In this document: in pieces, positions 21,071 through 32,740 of the stretch
How the letters are laid out: every line of letters begins with the position of its first letter
Numbering within the stretch: position 1 is the stretch's first letter
Origin: Flaveria trinervia
Taxonomy: Eukaryota > Streptophyta > Magnoliopsida > Asterales > Asteraceae
DNA length: 64,000 bases
NCBI GenBank assembly: GCA_025506515.1
Contig: CM046442.1
Coordinates: 60,001,376-60,065,375 of the forward strand
Reading direction: 5' to 3'
Program-made: the position numbers and the translations under genes
The notes under the pieces: generated by a model
Told to the model about the DNA's origin: nothing
The model's database searches: none
Seen by the model: the letters and a program-made list of their open reading frames with translations, nothing else

Positions 21071-21517
21071 GAGTAATTGCAAGCAAGCAGTGGACTTAGT
21101 CTCTTCAATAGGAGGGAATGAGACTTTGTGTTGTTTTCCTTTTAAACAAGCAGTGCAGGTTTCATCACAGTGGAACTCCTTTATTGGTAAGCCTCTAACA
21201 AAACTATTGTGGATAAGCTGATTCATGTTTTTGAAATTAACATGACCCAGCCTTCTGTGCCACAGTTTAGATTCTTCAGAAGACGCTTTAGAAAATAGGC
21301 AAGGATTGCCTCTGAGATCTATTTTCTTGGAAAGATCTAAGGCATACACTCTTCCTGTCCTGTTGGCTCTCAGGAGAGTGTGATCATCCAACACCTTATC
21401 AATCAAATGTAGAACTTTGAATGATAGAATCCTACAGTTCTGACTGGTGAAAAGAGCAACATGGCCTTTATCACACATTTGACTGACACTCAAGAGATTG
21501 TACTTGAGATTTTCCAC
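21071..21517 (-). pseudogene. pol: Pre-integrase domain of element C, truncated
   Basis: The open frame runs from NLKYNLLSVSQMCDKGHVA to LWHRRLGHVNFKNMNQL and CTACLKGKQHKVSFPP, a complete HHCC zinc domain. It matches B at 27930-28370. It ends abruptly after the tract equivalent to LPACNYC in B, so the integrase catalytic core is absent. Confidence 0.9.
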
Positions 21518-21574
21518 ATGATTAACATCATCAAACTTGATTTCTCCATAGGATACAAAGCCATTTCCAATGAT

Positions 21575-21731
21575 CTAACCCCTAGCATCATTGCCAAAAG
21601 AAACAAACCCCTTCTTTCCTTGAGAGTAGTCATGAAGAAGAGAGCTGTTCCCAGTCATGTGCATAGATCCCCTACTGTCTACATACCAGATGCTACTTTG
21701 GCATGTTGGAGGACCCTGCAATAATAAACAA
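21575..21731 (-). pseudogene. pol: Aspartic protease of element C, active site changed
   Basis: The active site reads WYVDSRGSMHMTGN, where B has WYVDSGGSMHMTGN, so the catalytic DSG triplet has become DSR by a GGG to AGG change. The frame continues through LLHDYSQGKKGFVSFGNDARG and then stops. This copy cannot have an active protease unless the base is a sequencing error. Confidence 0.88.
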
Positions 21732-23737
21732 TCAGTTAGTTTTGGAAACCCAAACCTTTTTGGTTTTGGGCCTGGTCTCATCAACAGATGGTAAACTAAC
21801 AGGTTTATTAGAAACAACAGTCTGAGAGGAAGAAGATGGTGAAGAAGAGGAATCCTTTGGCTTGGACCTCCTTTTCTGTGGTTTCAACATAGGAGCATCT
21901 AATAGGTTAACTCTTCCCAATAGATGTTGAACCATCATAACCAGCTGTGTCTGATTTTGTGATAAAGCTTTCAGCTCATCAGACACATTGCCAGTGGAGT
22001 TTGATAAGTTCCTATGTTGCACCTTCTTCTTCTGAGCACTCTCAGCTGTCACCTATTTAACCCTTTCCTTTTTGGATTTCTTTGAGGACTTAAGGGTTAC
22101 AGGATTTAATGTTGCTGATACAAATGTGGTCTCAAACTCAGTTTTCATTTTTACCATTTTCTCTTTAATTTCTTCTTTATGTTTGAGTTTGGAACCTCTT
22201 TTGTACCAGCAATCATCTGTAAGATGATTGAACAAACCACATACTTCACATGGTTTCTTCTTCATCTTAGGTTGATCATCAACTAAAGAGGGTGAAGCAA
22301 CTGAAGACTTGCTCTTCAGTACTTTGGAAGCATTTTTTGCTTTCTTGACTACCTCTTTAGTAGTCTTCAAACTCTTTCTACTGACAGTTTTCTTCTTTTC
22401 AGTACTGGCAGTAGTTGGAGTTTGAACTTCAGGTGTTAAATCCTGCTCTCTAGTCCTTTCAGGACTTTCAGAATTAACTCCTGAGTTGATCAACTCATGG
22501 ATCATGTGAGTGTCAGTAGTGGAACCATCAACATCAGCTGATAGGTTCTGAGAGGGCTTGATGCTGACTTCTACTTCTCATTGTGCTGTATCAGAAAGTA
22601 GATCACATGATGAGATGGATTGGTTATTACTCTCACCATCAGATTCTACCTCTGCTCTGGAAGTAAAATCTGTACGTGGAGCAGTGCGATTGTAACCAAT
22701 GCCAAACTTCACATTGGAAGCAGATTGCTTACTAAGAAGCATTTCAAAACTTTGCATGATTGTACCCATCTATCACACTTTACCTGGGTAACTGCAAGGG
22801 TTTCTTTGAGATCTTTATACTTCTCTAGAAGTATCTCTTCCCTAGCCTTATCATCAGTTATTTGGCATTTAAGTTTGTAAATCTCATCATTCTAATCATT
22901 AAGCACAGACTCAAATTCAGCTTTGCTTTTGGAAATTATTTGTTCTAGCTCAATGTTCTTGTTGATTAAAGCTACATTTGCTTCTCTAATAGATGCAAAT
23001 GCTGCTATGCATGTTTCAAAACATAATTTTGCTTTTGCCTCAGAGGATACCTGTGATACCTTTGATGTAGAGGCATTAGTGGATGAAGTATCAGCAGAAT
23101 CCAAAGCCATAAGAGCTAGATTTCCAAAAGGACTTTCACCACCATGTTGACCAGCACCTGAGAACAGTTGTTCATGACCAGACAAGTCATCTGGTAAACT
23201 GCTCTAGTCAACAACTCCTGGGGTGAAGAAGCTGTGTTGTTGAGGTTGAGTTTCTTGATGAAATTGGGAAGGTTGTGGTTCAGGCAATGCTTGTGGTTGT
23301 CGTGCAATTGGAGCTTGAACATGATTTGGTTGAGGCATATAATAGCAGGGATAAGGATATGACATTTGACCCTGTGGAACAAAGTATGCAGGAGATCTAG
23401 GATGTGAATGATGACCAGAACCAGCAGGATGTTGCCCTCTGTTTTGTGGACTAGTACTAGGAAAAGTCAAAAAGGGTGCAGAAGAGTTAGATCCAGTTGA
23501 TCTACACTCCCTTGCAAAGTGTCCCAGCCTTTGGCGTTTGTGACACCTCAACTTACTCTTGTCAAAACCAACTTTGGTTTTGCCAGAGAGTCCAGGAAAT
23601 TTCCTGCCAGTTCTCTTATAGAACTTCTGAGATCTGATATTAATCAGTGCCATTTGGCTCAGAATGTCCATCTCTTCTAGATCATCATCAGCTATTCCTT
23701 TCAAATCATCCATAATGAAGCGTAGATTGTCACTATT
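21732..23737 (-). pseudogene. gag: Gag of element C, central and C-terminal part
   Basis: From 23713 the protein reads MDDLKGIADDDLEEMDILSQ, then the first zinc knuckle, here CHKRQRLGHFAREC with its second Cys replaced by Arg (codon at 23534-23536). A Gln/Pro-rich segment, a helical region (23185-22580) and a Lys/Ser-rich part follow, then the second CCHC knuckle CEVCGLFNHLTDDC (about 22205-22252) and a C-terminal helix ending before protease. Frame breaks lie near 23200, 22890, 22570 and 22053. The frame across the B insertion point is continuous with 36221-36591. Confidence 0.87.
23733..23737 (+). repeat. Target site duplication of B, left copy (CTATT)
   Basis: CTATT at 23733-23737 is repeated at 36221-36225 directly after B's 3' LTR. 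A 5-bp duplication is the copia integrase norm. Confidence 0.95.
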
Positions 23738-24649
23738 TGTTGGACCAAAAGAACCAATGAGTCAAGATCAGAAAACCTCTAAGTCCCACATGGTATCACA
23801 ACAACTGCTGAAAGCCTCATCAGTAGTTTGACAAGTGCTGAAGACTTCAACAGCTGAAGATCAAGTGCTGAAGACCTTAACAGCTGAAGAACCAAAGTGC
23901 TGAAGTACAACAGCTGAAGAACACAAGTGCTGAAGCTGAAAGACCAAAGTACTGAAGTACAACAGCTGAAGAGTTTACAAGTGCTGAAGATCAACAACTG
24001 ATGTACAAGGTCTGAAGACAAAGACTGAAGGCATCAGCTGATGATAACTACTGAAGTCATCAGCTGATGAAACACCTGAAGGTCAAAGACTAAAGATCAA
24101 GTACTGAAGCCTCAGTAGTTTGTCACAACAGCTGAAGAGTACTTCTTCAGTAGTTGTGATATCAGTAGTTTTATATTTTTATGTTTCAGTAGTTTTGTAA
24201 AACGACTAAAGAGCTTGTTCTTCAGTCGTTGTAGTTTCAGTAGTTTTTATTTTGTACTTAACATGCTGATATGTTCTCAGTAGTTGTGAACATTTCAGTA
24301 GTTTGTTAAGAATTAGTTATTCTTGTATTAGATCTGCCAGTTGTCACTTTCCGTGATAACAGCAGAGTGATTGTTGCACTCTATATAAGGAGTGACAACT
24401 CATTGTAACGATGACGAATGAGAGAATGAGAGGAATGAGATGAATGAATTCAATAAACGAATGATTTGATTAGAAATATTCTTCATCCATAAACATTCCT
24501 TGAAATCAGAAATATATATTCTCTCCCTATAACCGTATGCGCTTTAATGCTTACAAATATCAATTGCTTGCTACAATCTGCCTAATTCTTGTTTGTATTC
24601 CGCTGCTCTGTATCCTAATACATCAAACTTGTGATCGCTGATCCTGTCA
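23738..24649 (+). repeat. 5' LTR of element B (912 bp)
   Basis: It starts TGTTGGACC and ends GATCCTGTCA. U3 carries CAGCTGAAG/AGTGCTGAAG words at ~30-bp spacing, then CAGTAGTT words and the CAGTCGTT hairpin (24201-24230). A TATA box lies at 24382-24390. Confidence 0.96.
24382..24390 (+). promoter_or_regulatory. TATA box of B's 5' LTR
   Basis: TATATAAGG, the same as in A and in B's 3' LTR. Transcription of the genomic RNA would begin about 30 bp downstream. Confidence 0.8.
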
Positions 24650-24651
24650 AA

Positions 24652-24663
24652 TGGTATCAGAGC
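24652..24663 (+). promoter_or_regulatory. Primer binding site of element B
   Basis: TGGTATCAGAGC lies 2 bp after the 5' LTR and complements the 3' end of plant initiator-Met tRNA. Confidence 0.95.
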
Positions 24664-24883
24664 GGGTTCATCATTGATCAATCTAATAATTGATCATTGA
24701 AACTGCTATTCAAGATCTAAGTTTGATTGAATTAGCTTTTGTTTTTGCAAGAAACGGTTATAGAGTTTGAATTTTCTGTATTTCGGCTCATTCATCCTGA
24801 GATCTTTTCTTGGTTCTCATTGAGTTTGGTGTGGTCTGTCTAAAACTTTTAAAAGCTTGAACTAAATTGTTTTTGAACTGAAA
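24664..24883 (+). other. 5' leader of element B
   Basis: Noncoding leader between PBS and gag ATG, with TTGATCA words. It is the likely packaging-signal region; no specific structure was identified. Confidence 0.7.
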
Positions 24884-27710
24884 ATGACTACTCCTTCTAA
24901 TGATCCTCACAATACTGGTTCCTCAACCAAGCCACCTATGCTGGTTAGGAATGAGTATAACATATGGCAAAGACGTATGCTCCATCACCTGTCTGTTAAC
25001 AGCGCAGGGTGTTGGACATCAGTGGTACATGGTCCACACAAGCCTATGGTGAATAACCCGGAAACCAATCAATGGTTCCGAAGAGGAGGGAGCAATACTC
25101 AGATGAGGATAAGAAGTTGCTTGAAATTGATGCAAAAGCCCATGGAATTCTGGCCATGGCACTGCCTAATGAAATCTATTCTGGGCTAATGCATCATGAA
25201 ACTGCCCATGACCTCTGGAATGCCTTGAAAGAAAATTTGGAGGAACAGATGAGGTCTTGGCAAATAATAGAGAAATTCTTGCCCAACAATATGAGACATT
25301 CTCTCATAGAAAGGGTGAGACACTGACTCAACAATATGAGCGGTTCTCTTGTTTGATCTCTGAACTAAAAATGGTCAAACTTGAATACACCAATATTCAG
25401 ATGAATAACAGATTTCTGATCACTGCCTGAGAGATGGGACACATATACTATTGTCCTACGCTCCAGTGCAAGTTTGGACAAACTATCTCTCACCCAACTC
25501 CATGGGAAACTGCTCACTTTTGAGAGAGAGATAGAACAAAAGAGAAAGCTGTCTTCATCTGGAAAGCTCACTGAAGACTTTGTACAAGGCAACACTGCCT
25601 TGGTGGGTCATGAGTCAGAATATGCTTCATCTGAATGCCAATATGATGAGCATATTAATTTCTCTTCAAGCACTTCTGATTCTGCATTTGTGAGTATTGA
25701 TAACTGGGTGTAATAATGACAATCTATGTTTCATTATGGATGATCTCAAGGGGATTGCTGATGATGACTTAGAAGAGATGGATATTTTGAGCCAAATGGC
25801 CTTGATAAATATCAGATCTCAGAAGTTCTACAAAAGAACTGGAAGAAAATTCCCAGGACTCTCTGGCAAAACCAAAGTTGGTTTTCACAAGAGCAAGTTA
25901 AGGTGTCACAAATGCCAAAGGCTTGGACACTTTGCAAGAGAGTGTAGATCAACTGGATCTAACTCCACTGCACCCTTTGTGACTTTTCCTGGCAATAGTC
26001 AACAACACAGAGGGCAACATCCTGTCACCTCTAGTCATCATCCTCAACAACAATCTCCGGCATATTTTGTTCTCAGGGTCAAATGCCATATCCGTACCCT
26101 TGTTATTACATGCCACAGTCAAATCAAGTTCAAGTTCCTATGACACCACAACCTCATGCACTACCAGAACCTCAGCCTTCCCAATCTCATCAACAACCTC
26201 AATCTCAACAACACAGCTTCTTCACCCCAGGAGTTGTTGACTGGAGCAGTTACCAGATGACTTGTCTGGTCATGATCAACTGTTCTCAGGTGCTGGTCAA
26301 CATGGTGGTGACAGTCCCTTTGGGAATCTAGCTCTTATGGCTTTGGAGTCTGCTGATACTTCATTTTCCAATGACTCTACACCTCAGGTATCACAGGTAT
26401 CCTCTGAGGCAAAAGCCAAATTATGTTCTGAACCATGCATAGCAGCATTGCTTCCATTAGAGAAGCAAATGTATCTCTAATTAATAAGAACATTGAGCTA
26501 GAACAAATAATTTCCAAAAACAAAGCTGTTTGAGTGTGTGCTCAAAGATAAAAATGATAAGATTTATAAACTGAATTGCCAAATAATTGATGATAAGGCT
26601 AGAGAAGAAGTACTTCTAGAGAAGTACAAAGATCTCAAAGAAACCCTTGCAGTTATCCAGGTCGAGTGTGATAGATGGGTACAATCATGCAAAGGTTTTG
26701 AAATGCTTCTTAGTAAGCAGTCTGCTTCAAATGTGAAGTTTGGAATTGGTTACAATCACACTGCTCCACCTACAGATTTTACACCAAGAGCAGTGGTAGA
26801 ATCGATGGTGGGAGAGTGATAATCAATCCATTACATCATGTGATCTACCTTCTGATACAGCACAATCAGAAGCAGCAGTCAGCATCAAGCCCTCTTTGAA
26901 CCTATCAGCTGATGTTGATGGTTCAAATGCTGACATTCACATGATTAATGAGTTGATCAACTCAGGAGTTAATCCTGAAGGTCCTGAAAGGACTAGAGAG
27001 CAGGATTTAATACCTGAAGTTCAAACCTCAACTGCTGTCAGTACTGAAGAGAAGAAAACTGGCAGTAGAAAGAGTTTGAAGACTACTACAGAGGTAGTCA
27101 AGAAAGCAACCAATGCTTCCAAAGCATTGAAGAACAAGTCTTCTGTTGCTTCACCCTCTTTAGTTGATGATCAACCTAAGATGAAGAAGAAACCATGTGA
27201 AGTATGTGGTTTGTTCAATCATCTTACAGATGATTGTTGGTACAAAAGAGGTTCCAAACTCAAACAAAAAGAAGAAATCAATGAGAAAATGGTAAAAATG
27301 AAAACTGAGTTTGAGACCATATTGTATCAGCAACATCAAATCCTATAACCCTTAAGTCCTTAAAGAAATCCAAAAAGGAAGGGGTTAAACAGGTGACAGC
27401 CGAGGGTGCTTAGAAGAAGAAGGTGCAACATAGGAACTTATCAAACTCCACTAGCAATGTGTCTGATGAGCTGAAAGCTTTATCACAAAATCAGACACAG
27501 CTGGTGATGATGGTACAACATCTGTTGGGTAGAGTTAACCAACTAGATTCTCCTATGTTGAAACCACAGAAAAGGAGGTCCAAGCCAAAGGACTCTCTTC
27601 TACACCATCTTCTTCCTCTCAGGCTGTTGTTTCAAAAAACCTGTTAGTTTACCATCTACTGATGAGACCAGGCCCAAAACCAAAAAGGTTTGGGTCTCTA
27701 AAACTAACTG
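24884..27710 (+). pseudogene. gag: Gag of element B (frame broken by small indels)
   Basis: It starts MTTPSNDPHNTGSSTKPPML. The Gag core follows in shifting frames: YNIWQRRMLHHLSVN, EIDAKAHGILAMALPNEI, LWNALKE and, later, LSLTQLHGKLLTFEREIEQK. Then come DLEEMDILSQMALINIRSQ, an intact zinc knuckle CHKCQRLGHFAREC (25904-25945), a Pro/Gln/His-rich segment, a helical segment (26538-26819), and the second knuckle CEVCGLFNHLTDDC (27196-27237). The end is LSQNQTQLVMMVQHLLGRV. At least six frame breaks are present. Compared with C many are single-base length changes. Confidence 0.9.
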
Positions 27711-27719
27711 ATTGTTTAT

Positions 27720-27960
27720 ATGCAGGGTTCTTCAACATGCCAAAGTAGCATCTGGTATGTAGACAGTGGGGGATCTATGCACATGACTGGGAACAGCTCT
27801 CTTCTTCATGACTACTCTCAAGGAAAGAGGGGATTTGTCTCTTTGGCAATGATGCTAGGGGTTACATCATCGGTAAGGGCTTTGTCTCCAATGGAGAAAT
27901 CAAATTTGATAATGTTAATCATGTGGAAAATCTCAAGTACAATCTCTGAGTGTCAGTCAA
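27720..27960 (+). pseudogene. pol: Aspartic protease of element B
   Basis: SSIWYVDSGGSMHMTGN holds the catalytic DSG (27750-27790). LLHDYSQGKRGFVS follows, then a frame break where C reads on as FGNDARG. The position between the second zinc knuckle and the pre-integrase domain is standard for copia. Confidence 0.88.
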
Positions 27961-29150
27961 ATGTGTGATAAAGGCCATGTTGCCCTTTTCACCAGTCAAA
28001 ACTGTAGGATTCTGTCATCCAAAGTTTTGCACTTGATTGACAAGGTGTTGGATGATCACACTCTCCTGAAAGCCAACAGGACAGGAAGAGTGTATGCCTT
28101 AGATCTCTCTAAGAAGATAGATCTCAAAGGCAATCCTTGCCTATTTTCCAAAGCCTCTTCTCAAGAATCTAAACTGTGGCACAGGAGGCTTGGTCATGTT
28201 AATCTCAAAAACATGAATCAGCTTAGCCACAATAGTTTAGTCAGAGGCTTACCAATAAAGGAGTTCCATTGTGATGAAACCTGCACTGCTTGTTTAAAAG
28301 GAAAACAGCACAAAGTCTCATTCCCTCCTATTGAAAGTCCAAGTCCACTGCCTGCTTGCAATTACTGCATATGGATCTATTTGGTCCTGTGAGAGTAATG
28401 AGCATGGCAAAGAAGAAATACTATCTGGTAATTGTGGATGATTACTCCAGATTTGTATGGACTTTCTTTCTACACTCAAAGGATGAGGCTGCTCAGAAGA
28501 TATTCACTTTGTGCTGTACATGAGAAGCAGTATTCCCTTCCAGTCAAGTGTATTAGGAGTGATAATGGAACTGAGTTCAGAAATCATACACTTGATGACT
28601 TCTATCTTTCAAAGGGAATCAAAAGGCAGTTCAGCATTCCAAGGACTCCAGAACAAAATGGAGTAGTGGAGAGAAAGAACAGGACTCTCATTGAAGCTGC
28701 AAGGTCCATGCTGGCTGACTCAGGTTTGCCACTGACTTTTGGGCTGAAGCTGTCAACACAGCTTGTTATGTGCAAAATAGAGTTTTAGTAAATCAGAGGT
28801 TGATGAAGACTCCATATGAAGTTCTCCATCATTTGGCTCCTTTGATTTCATTTTTCAAAGCATTTGGGTGTCCCTGTTTCATTCTCAACACAAAGGATCA
28901 ACTCCATAAATTTGATCCTAAGGTGGATGCAGGGTACTTTGTTGGTTATTCATCTACTTGCAAGGCATACAGAGTCTTCAATGCAGAACAAAGATGGTTG
29001 AAGAAACTCTACATGTTAAGTTTAATGAATCTCCAAAGGACAAGATTCCACAAAGTCCTGTGGAGTTATTTGATTGGACATACTGCAATATGTTCCTTAT
29101 CAAACTCCTGCTGTTGCTCCTGTCAACAGTTCACCACCTGGTGGTACTGC
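27961..29150 (+). pseudogene. pol: Integrase of element B
   Basis: 27961-28392 is the pre-integrase domain (LWHRRLGHVNLKNMNQL, CTACLKGKQHK). The core has YYLVIVDDYSRFVWTFF in one frame and CIRSDNGTEFRNHTLDDFYL (second catalytic Asp) in another. PRTPEQNGVVERKNRTL supplies the catalytic Glu. A single T is missing in the FWAEAV tract relative to A (near 28738), which breaks the frame before the GYFVGYSSTCKAYRV block. All three catalytic residues are encoded. Confidence 0.9.
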
Positions 29151-30292
29151 TGATGATGATGATGATTGCAGTACTCACCTCTTCAGGTTTAGTGATCAGC
29201 TGCCTGACTCAGCTAGACCTGATGTTCCTGTAGCTGCAGTAGCAACATCCACAACAAATGCTGATGAGATTTCTTCGAATTCAACTTCCTTTGAATTACC
29301 ATCCACTGATTGGTTTCAAGGAAATGATTCACCATCACCATCTGTTGCTGCTGAACGGCTACAAACACTTGCACAGATCATTGTGTATCAAGATCTGAAG
29401 AATCACCCTATGTCTCAAATCATTGGTGATATCACTGCTGGAGTATCAACAAGAAGTCAATTGTCAAATTTCTGCTTCTATGCTCTCTTCATCAGTCAGC
29501 AAGAGCCAAAGAATTATCACATTGCTTTAAAGGACAATGGATGGGTTGATGCCATGCAGCTTGAGCTTCTTCAGTTCAAGAAACAGCAAGTGTGGGAACT
29601 GGTTCCTCTACCTCCAGGTAAGTGTGCAATAGGCACTAAATGGGTGTTTAGGAACAAAACTGATGAAAATGGGCTTATTGTTAAGAACAAGGCCAGACTG
29701 GTTGTTCAGGGTTTGCACAAGAAGAAGGTATTGATTATGATGAAACCTTTGCCCCTGTAGCCAGACTGGAAGCAATTCGATTGTTTTTAGCTTATGCTGC
29801 TTATCAAAACCTTAAAGTTTTCAAATGGATGTCAAAAGTGCATTTTGTATGGAAAAATTAAAGAAGAGGTTTATGTATGTCAACCTCCAGGCTTTGAGGA
29901 CAATAAACATCCTAATTGGGTGTATAAGCTTGATAAAGCTCTTTATGGGTTAAAACAAGCTCCAGAGCCTGGTATGAGACATTATCAAACTTTCTTCTGG
30001 AAAACAATTTCACTAGAGGCTCCATAGATAAGACTTTATTCATTAAGAAAGCTGGGCAGCATAATCTACTTGTTCAAATTTATGTAGATGATATCATTTT
30101 TGCATCCTCTGATCCAAAGTTGTGTGATGCCTTTACAAAGTTGATGCAATAGAAGTTTGAAATGAGTGCCATGGGAGAATTACAGTTTTTTCTGGGGTTG
30201 CAAATCAAACAAAAGGCTGATGGAATTTTTATTCATCAGTCCAAAATAGCAAAAGATCTTTTGCAAAAGTTTGATTTACAAAACTGTAAGTC
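29151..30292 (+). pseudogene. pol: Integrase-RT linker and reverse transcriptase of element B
   Basis: The frame 29074-29760 covers the Ser/Pro-rich linker, the IIGDITAGVSTRSQLSNF motif and the RT start to KARLVVQG. One G is missing relative to A at about 29712, one T near 29855, and one C near 29962. One base is also gained (AACC for AAC-equivalent) near 29808, and a CAA to TAG stop sits near 30150. QIYVDDIIFASS is intact at 30075-30110. Apart from these short changes the nucleotide sequence matches the intact RT of A closely. Confidence 0.9.
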
Positions 30293-31024
30293 TTGTTCTA
30301 CTCCATGAGCAGCATCACACAACTGGACACAGATCAGAAAGGTAAAGTGGTTGATGAAACACTTTACAGATGTATGATTGGGTCCTTGATGTATTTAACA
30401 GCTTCTAGACCAGATATTATGTTTGCTACATGTGTTTGTGCTAGATTCCAGGCTGCACCTAAAGAGTCTCATCTGATTGCAGTCAAGAGGATCTTTAGAT
30501 ATCTGCAAGGCACTCCATCTCTAGGTTTATGGTATTCTACCGGACATTCTGGTAAATTAGTTGCTTTTTCTGACAGTGACTATGCAGGATGTAAGTTGAC
30601 CAGGAAATCAACTTCTGGTGGATGTCAATTCCTAGGCAACTGCTTGATTTCTTGGCAGAGCAAGAAACAGACCTCAGTTGCTACATCCACTGCCGAAGCA
30701 GAGTACATTGCTGCTGCAAGTTGTACATCTCAGGTACTCTGGCTTCAAAACCAACTTTTGGATTATGGCATTACAGAGACTAAGACTCCATTGTTAATGG
30801 ATAGTGCTTCAGCTCTTTGCATTGTCAAAAATCCAGTCCAGCACTCTAGGACCAAACATATAGAGATCAGACATCATTTTATAAGGGATTGTTTTGAAAA
30901 AGGTCTGATTGATCCTAAGTTTGTGCCTAGTGCTGATGAGCTTGCAGACATTTTTACTAAGCCTTTGGATAGTTCAACTTTCCAAAACCTGGTGTTAAGG
31001 CTTGGTATGCTGCAGCTAGAATAA
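30293..31024 (+). pseudogene. pol: RT connection and RNase H of element B (intact segment)
   Basis: This open 243-residue segment has MIGSLMYLTASRPDIMF, FSDSDYAGCKLTRKSTSGG (Asp), STAEAEYIAAAS (Glu) and LLMDSASALC (Asp), and ends LGMLQLE. It is practically identical to A 1675-2404. One C is missing before it (TACTCCATGAGC against TACTCCCATGAGC in A), which disconnects it from the RT frame. Confidence 0.93.
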
Positions 31025-31410
31025 GTGACAACCACTGATGATCTTAGTAATTCATACTGATGATCATGAGTACCTATGTCACATATAAGTACTGGTGAGC
31101 TCTTTTAACCTCAGTAGTTTTTATAACTACTGAAGGCTAAATGTCTCACAAGTACTGAAGTACTTCATCTGTTCTAAACTACTGATATAGTTACAACTAC
31201 TGATGCAGTTACAACTACTGCAATCAGTAAAAACAGATAAGTACTGATGTCCTATGAAACAACTGAAATCAGCCAAAAAGACTGATGAATGTGTTGAGGA
31301 CAGTTTGAAACAGCTGAAAAGCTAAGAATTGACGAAAACAGCTGAAGAGAACTTTCTCTTCAGTCGTTTGTACAACTGTTGTTTCATTTAAACAACTGAA
31401 GCAAAACCAC
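31025..31410 (+). other. Spacer of element B, irregular part
   Basis: No gene; irregular ACTACTGATG and AGTACTGAAG words, matching A 2405-2787. Confidence 0.85.
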
Positions 31411-31695
31411 GTCTTCAGTAGTTTTATAACTACTGATGACTCATCCAAGTCTTCAGTTGTTTACAACAGCTGATGACAAAACCACTGTCTTCAGTAGTTT
31501 CATAACTACTGATGAACAACACCAAGTCCTCAGTTGTTTCAATCCTCTGAAGTCAAAACCACGGTCTTCAGTAGTTTTCTAAACTACTGATGCCTAACAC
31601 TACGACTTCAGCTGTTTCAACGTCTGAAAGGGTAATACCATGTCAACGGTCGTTTAAAACTAATGATGACTAACACCACATCCTTCAGTCGTTTC
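31411..31695 (+). repeat. ~39-bp palindromic tandem array upstream of ORF3, element B
   Basis: Units begin at about 31411, 31449, 31487, 31526, 31564, 31604, 31642 and 31681 (spacings 38, 38, 39, 38, 40, 38, 39). Unit structure and alternation are the same as in A. The array ends about 13 bp before the TATA-like box at 31709. Confidence 0.9.
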
Positions 31696-31708
31696 CTTAC
31701 CTGTACCC

Positions 31709-31717
31709 TATATATAT
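31709..31717 (+). promoter_or_regulatory. TATA-like box upstream of ORF3, element B
   Basis: TATATATAT lies about 70 bp before the ORF3 ATG (31787), with a C/T-rich leader between. The arrangement equals that of A. Confidence 0.6.
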
Positions 31718-31786
31718 CCCTAACCAAGCTCTCATGCTTCATCTTCTTCAAACCTAACGTTCCTCTCCAAAACTTCCCTCTTCTCA

Positions 31787-32740
31787 ATGGCGTCTATGCA
31801 AATTAAACCGCGACACAACTGCATTGCCTACCTCACTAAATCGCCCATCTGGACTAAATTCGATACTGCTATCGATCTTATGGTTCAGTCCCAATACAAC
31901 AGGCATTCTTTGAATCCCATTTTACATGCCGAATCCTTGCACCAATTTTGGATGAACGTTACTGTTACCACTGGGGAGAACAACACACCATCCCTCGGTC
32001 AGTCGTCAACACCAAAGAAGTAGTCATCACTCCTGCAATAATCCACCAAATTCTTCAACTGAATGATGCTACTTCTCCTGCTGGATATCCGAAGGGAACC
32101 ATAGATCTATCCTTTGCTCAACATGGTATCAAGGCGATCTCAGTGCCTCCACTATCATGAAGAAACACTTTAATGACGCTGAGCGCCTGATCTTTCACAT
32201 GGTGAATGTATGTTTGGCCCCTAAGACGTCGTCTTGGGATCAAATGTCCACCAAATGGCAGCAGGTAATGTTTTCTATTCTTGAGCAACAACCACTTAAT
32301 TTTTCTGAAATATTTTTAGAGCTCAAGGATATGGCTTAAAAACTAACTGCCAACCGTTGGATACTATATCCACGGTTCATCATGGCACATATATAGACCA
32401 GCTTAATGCTGAGGGACTTGTTGGCTTGGGAGTCCCTGCTACGGCTGTTCTGCCGGAAGTATACTCCCGGCACAACTCTGACCGGACACTCAAAACGGCT
32501 GCCAAGCTGCGCAAAACCACGCAGCTGGAACCCACAGCCACCACCTCCAAATCCAAAGTCCCCACCAAACCCACCAAAAAGAAACCCAAAACGGCTACTC
32601 AGGGAATTGAGTCCCCTGAGGATGCCCCTGCAACACAAACGCATGATATATCCACTAGTCCAAACCCGTAGTGGATACAATGACTCCTCCAGCCACAGCC
32701 GCTCAGGCTTCCTCTCAACAGGAGCCTGCAGCAACCACAC
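31787..32740 (+). pseudogene. ORF3 N-terminal part, element B
   Basis: It begins MASMQIKPRHNCIAYLTKSP. IHQILQLNDATSPAGYPKGT and the FHMVNVCLAPKTSSWDQMST segment are present in alternating frames, followed by LNFSEIF and the Pro/Thr/Lys linker (32480-32670). It matches A 3160-4100 with several small indels. The function is unknown; see the conserved ORF3 core described for A. Confidence 0.8.

Larger units (their letters stand above)
21071..23737 (-). mobile_element. Element C, left part: gag (after the B insertion), protease, pre-integrase
   Basis: This is the minus-strand continuation of the element whose 5' LTR is at 37287-38207. B is inserted between 23737 and 36221. C's homology to B's integrase stops at about 21071, soon after the pre-integrase zinc domain, and unrelated AT-rich DNA follows. 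RT, RNase H, ORF3 and the 3' LTR of C are therefore missing. Confidence 0.9.
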
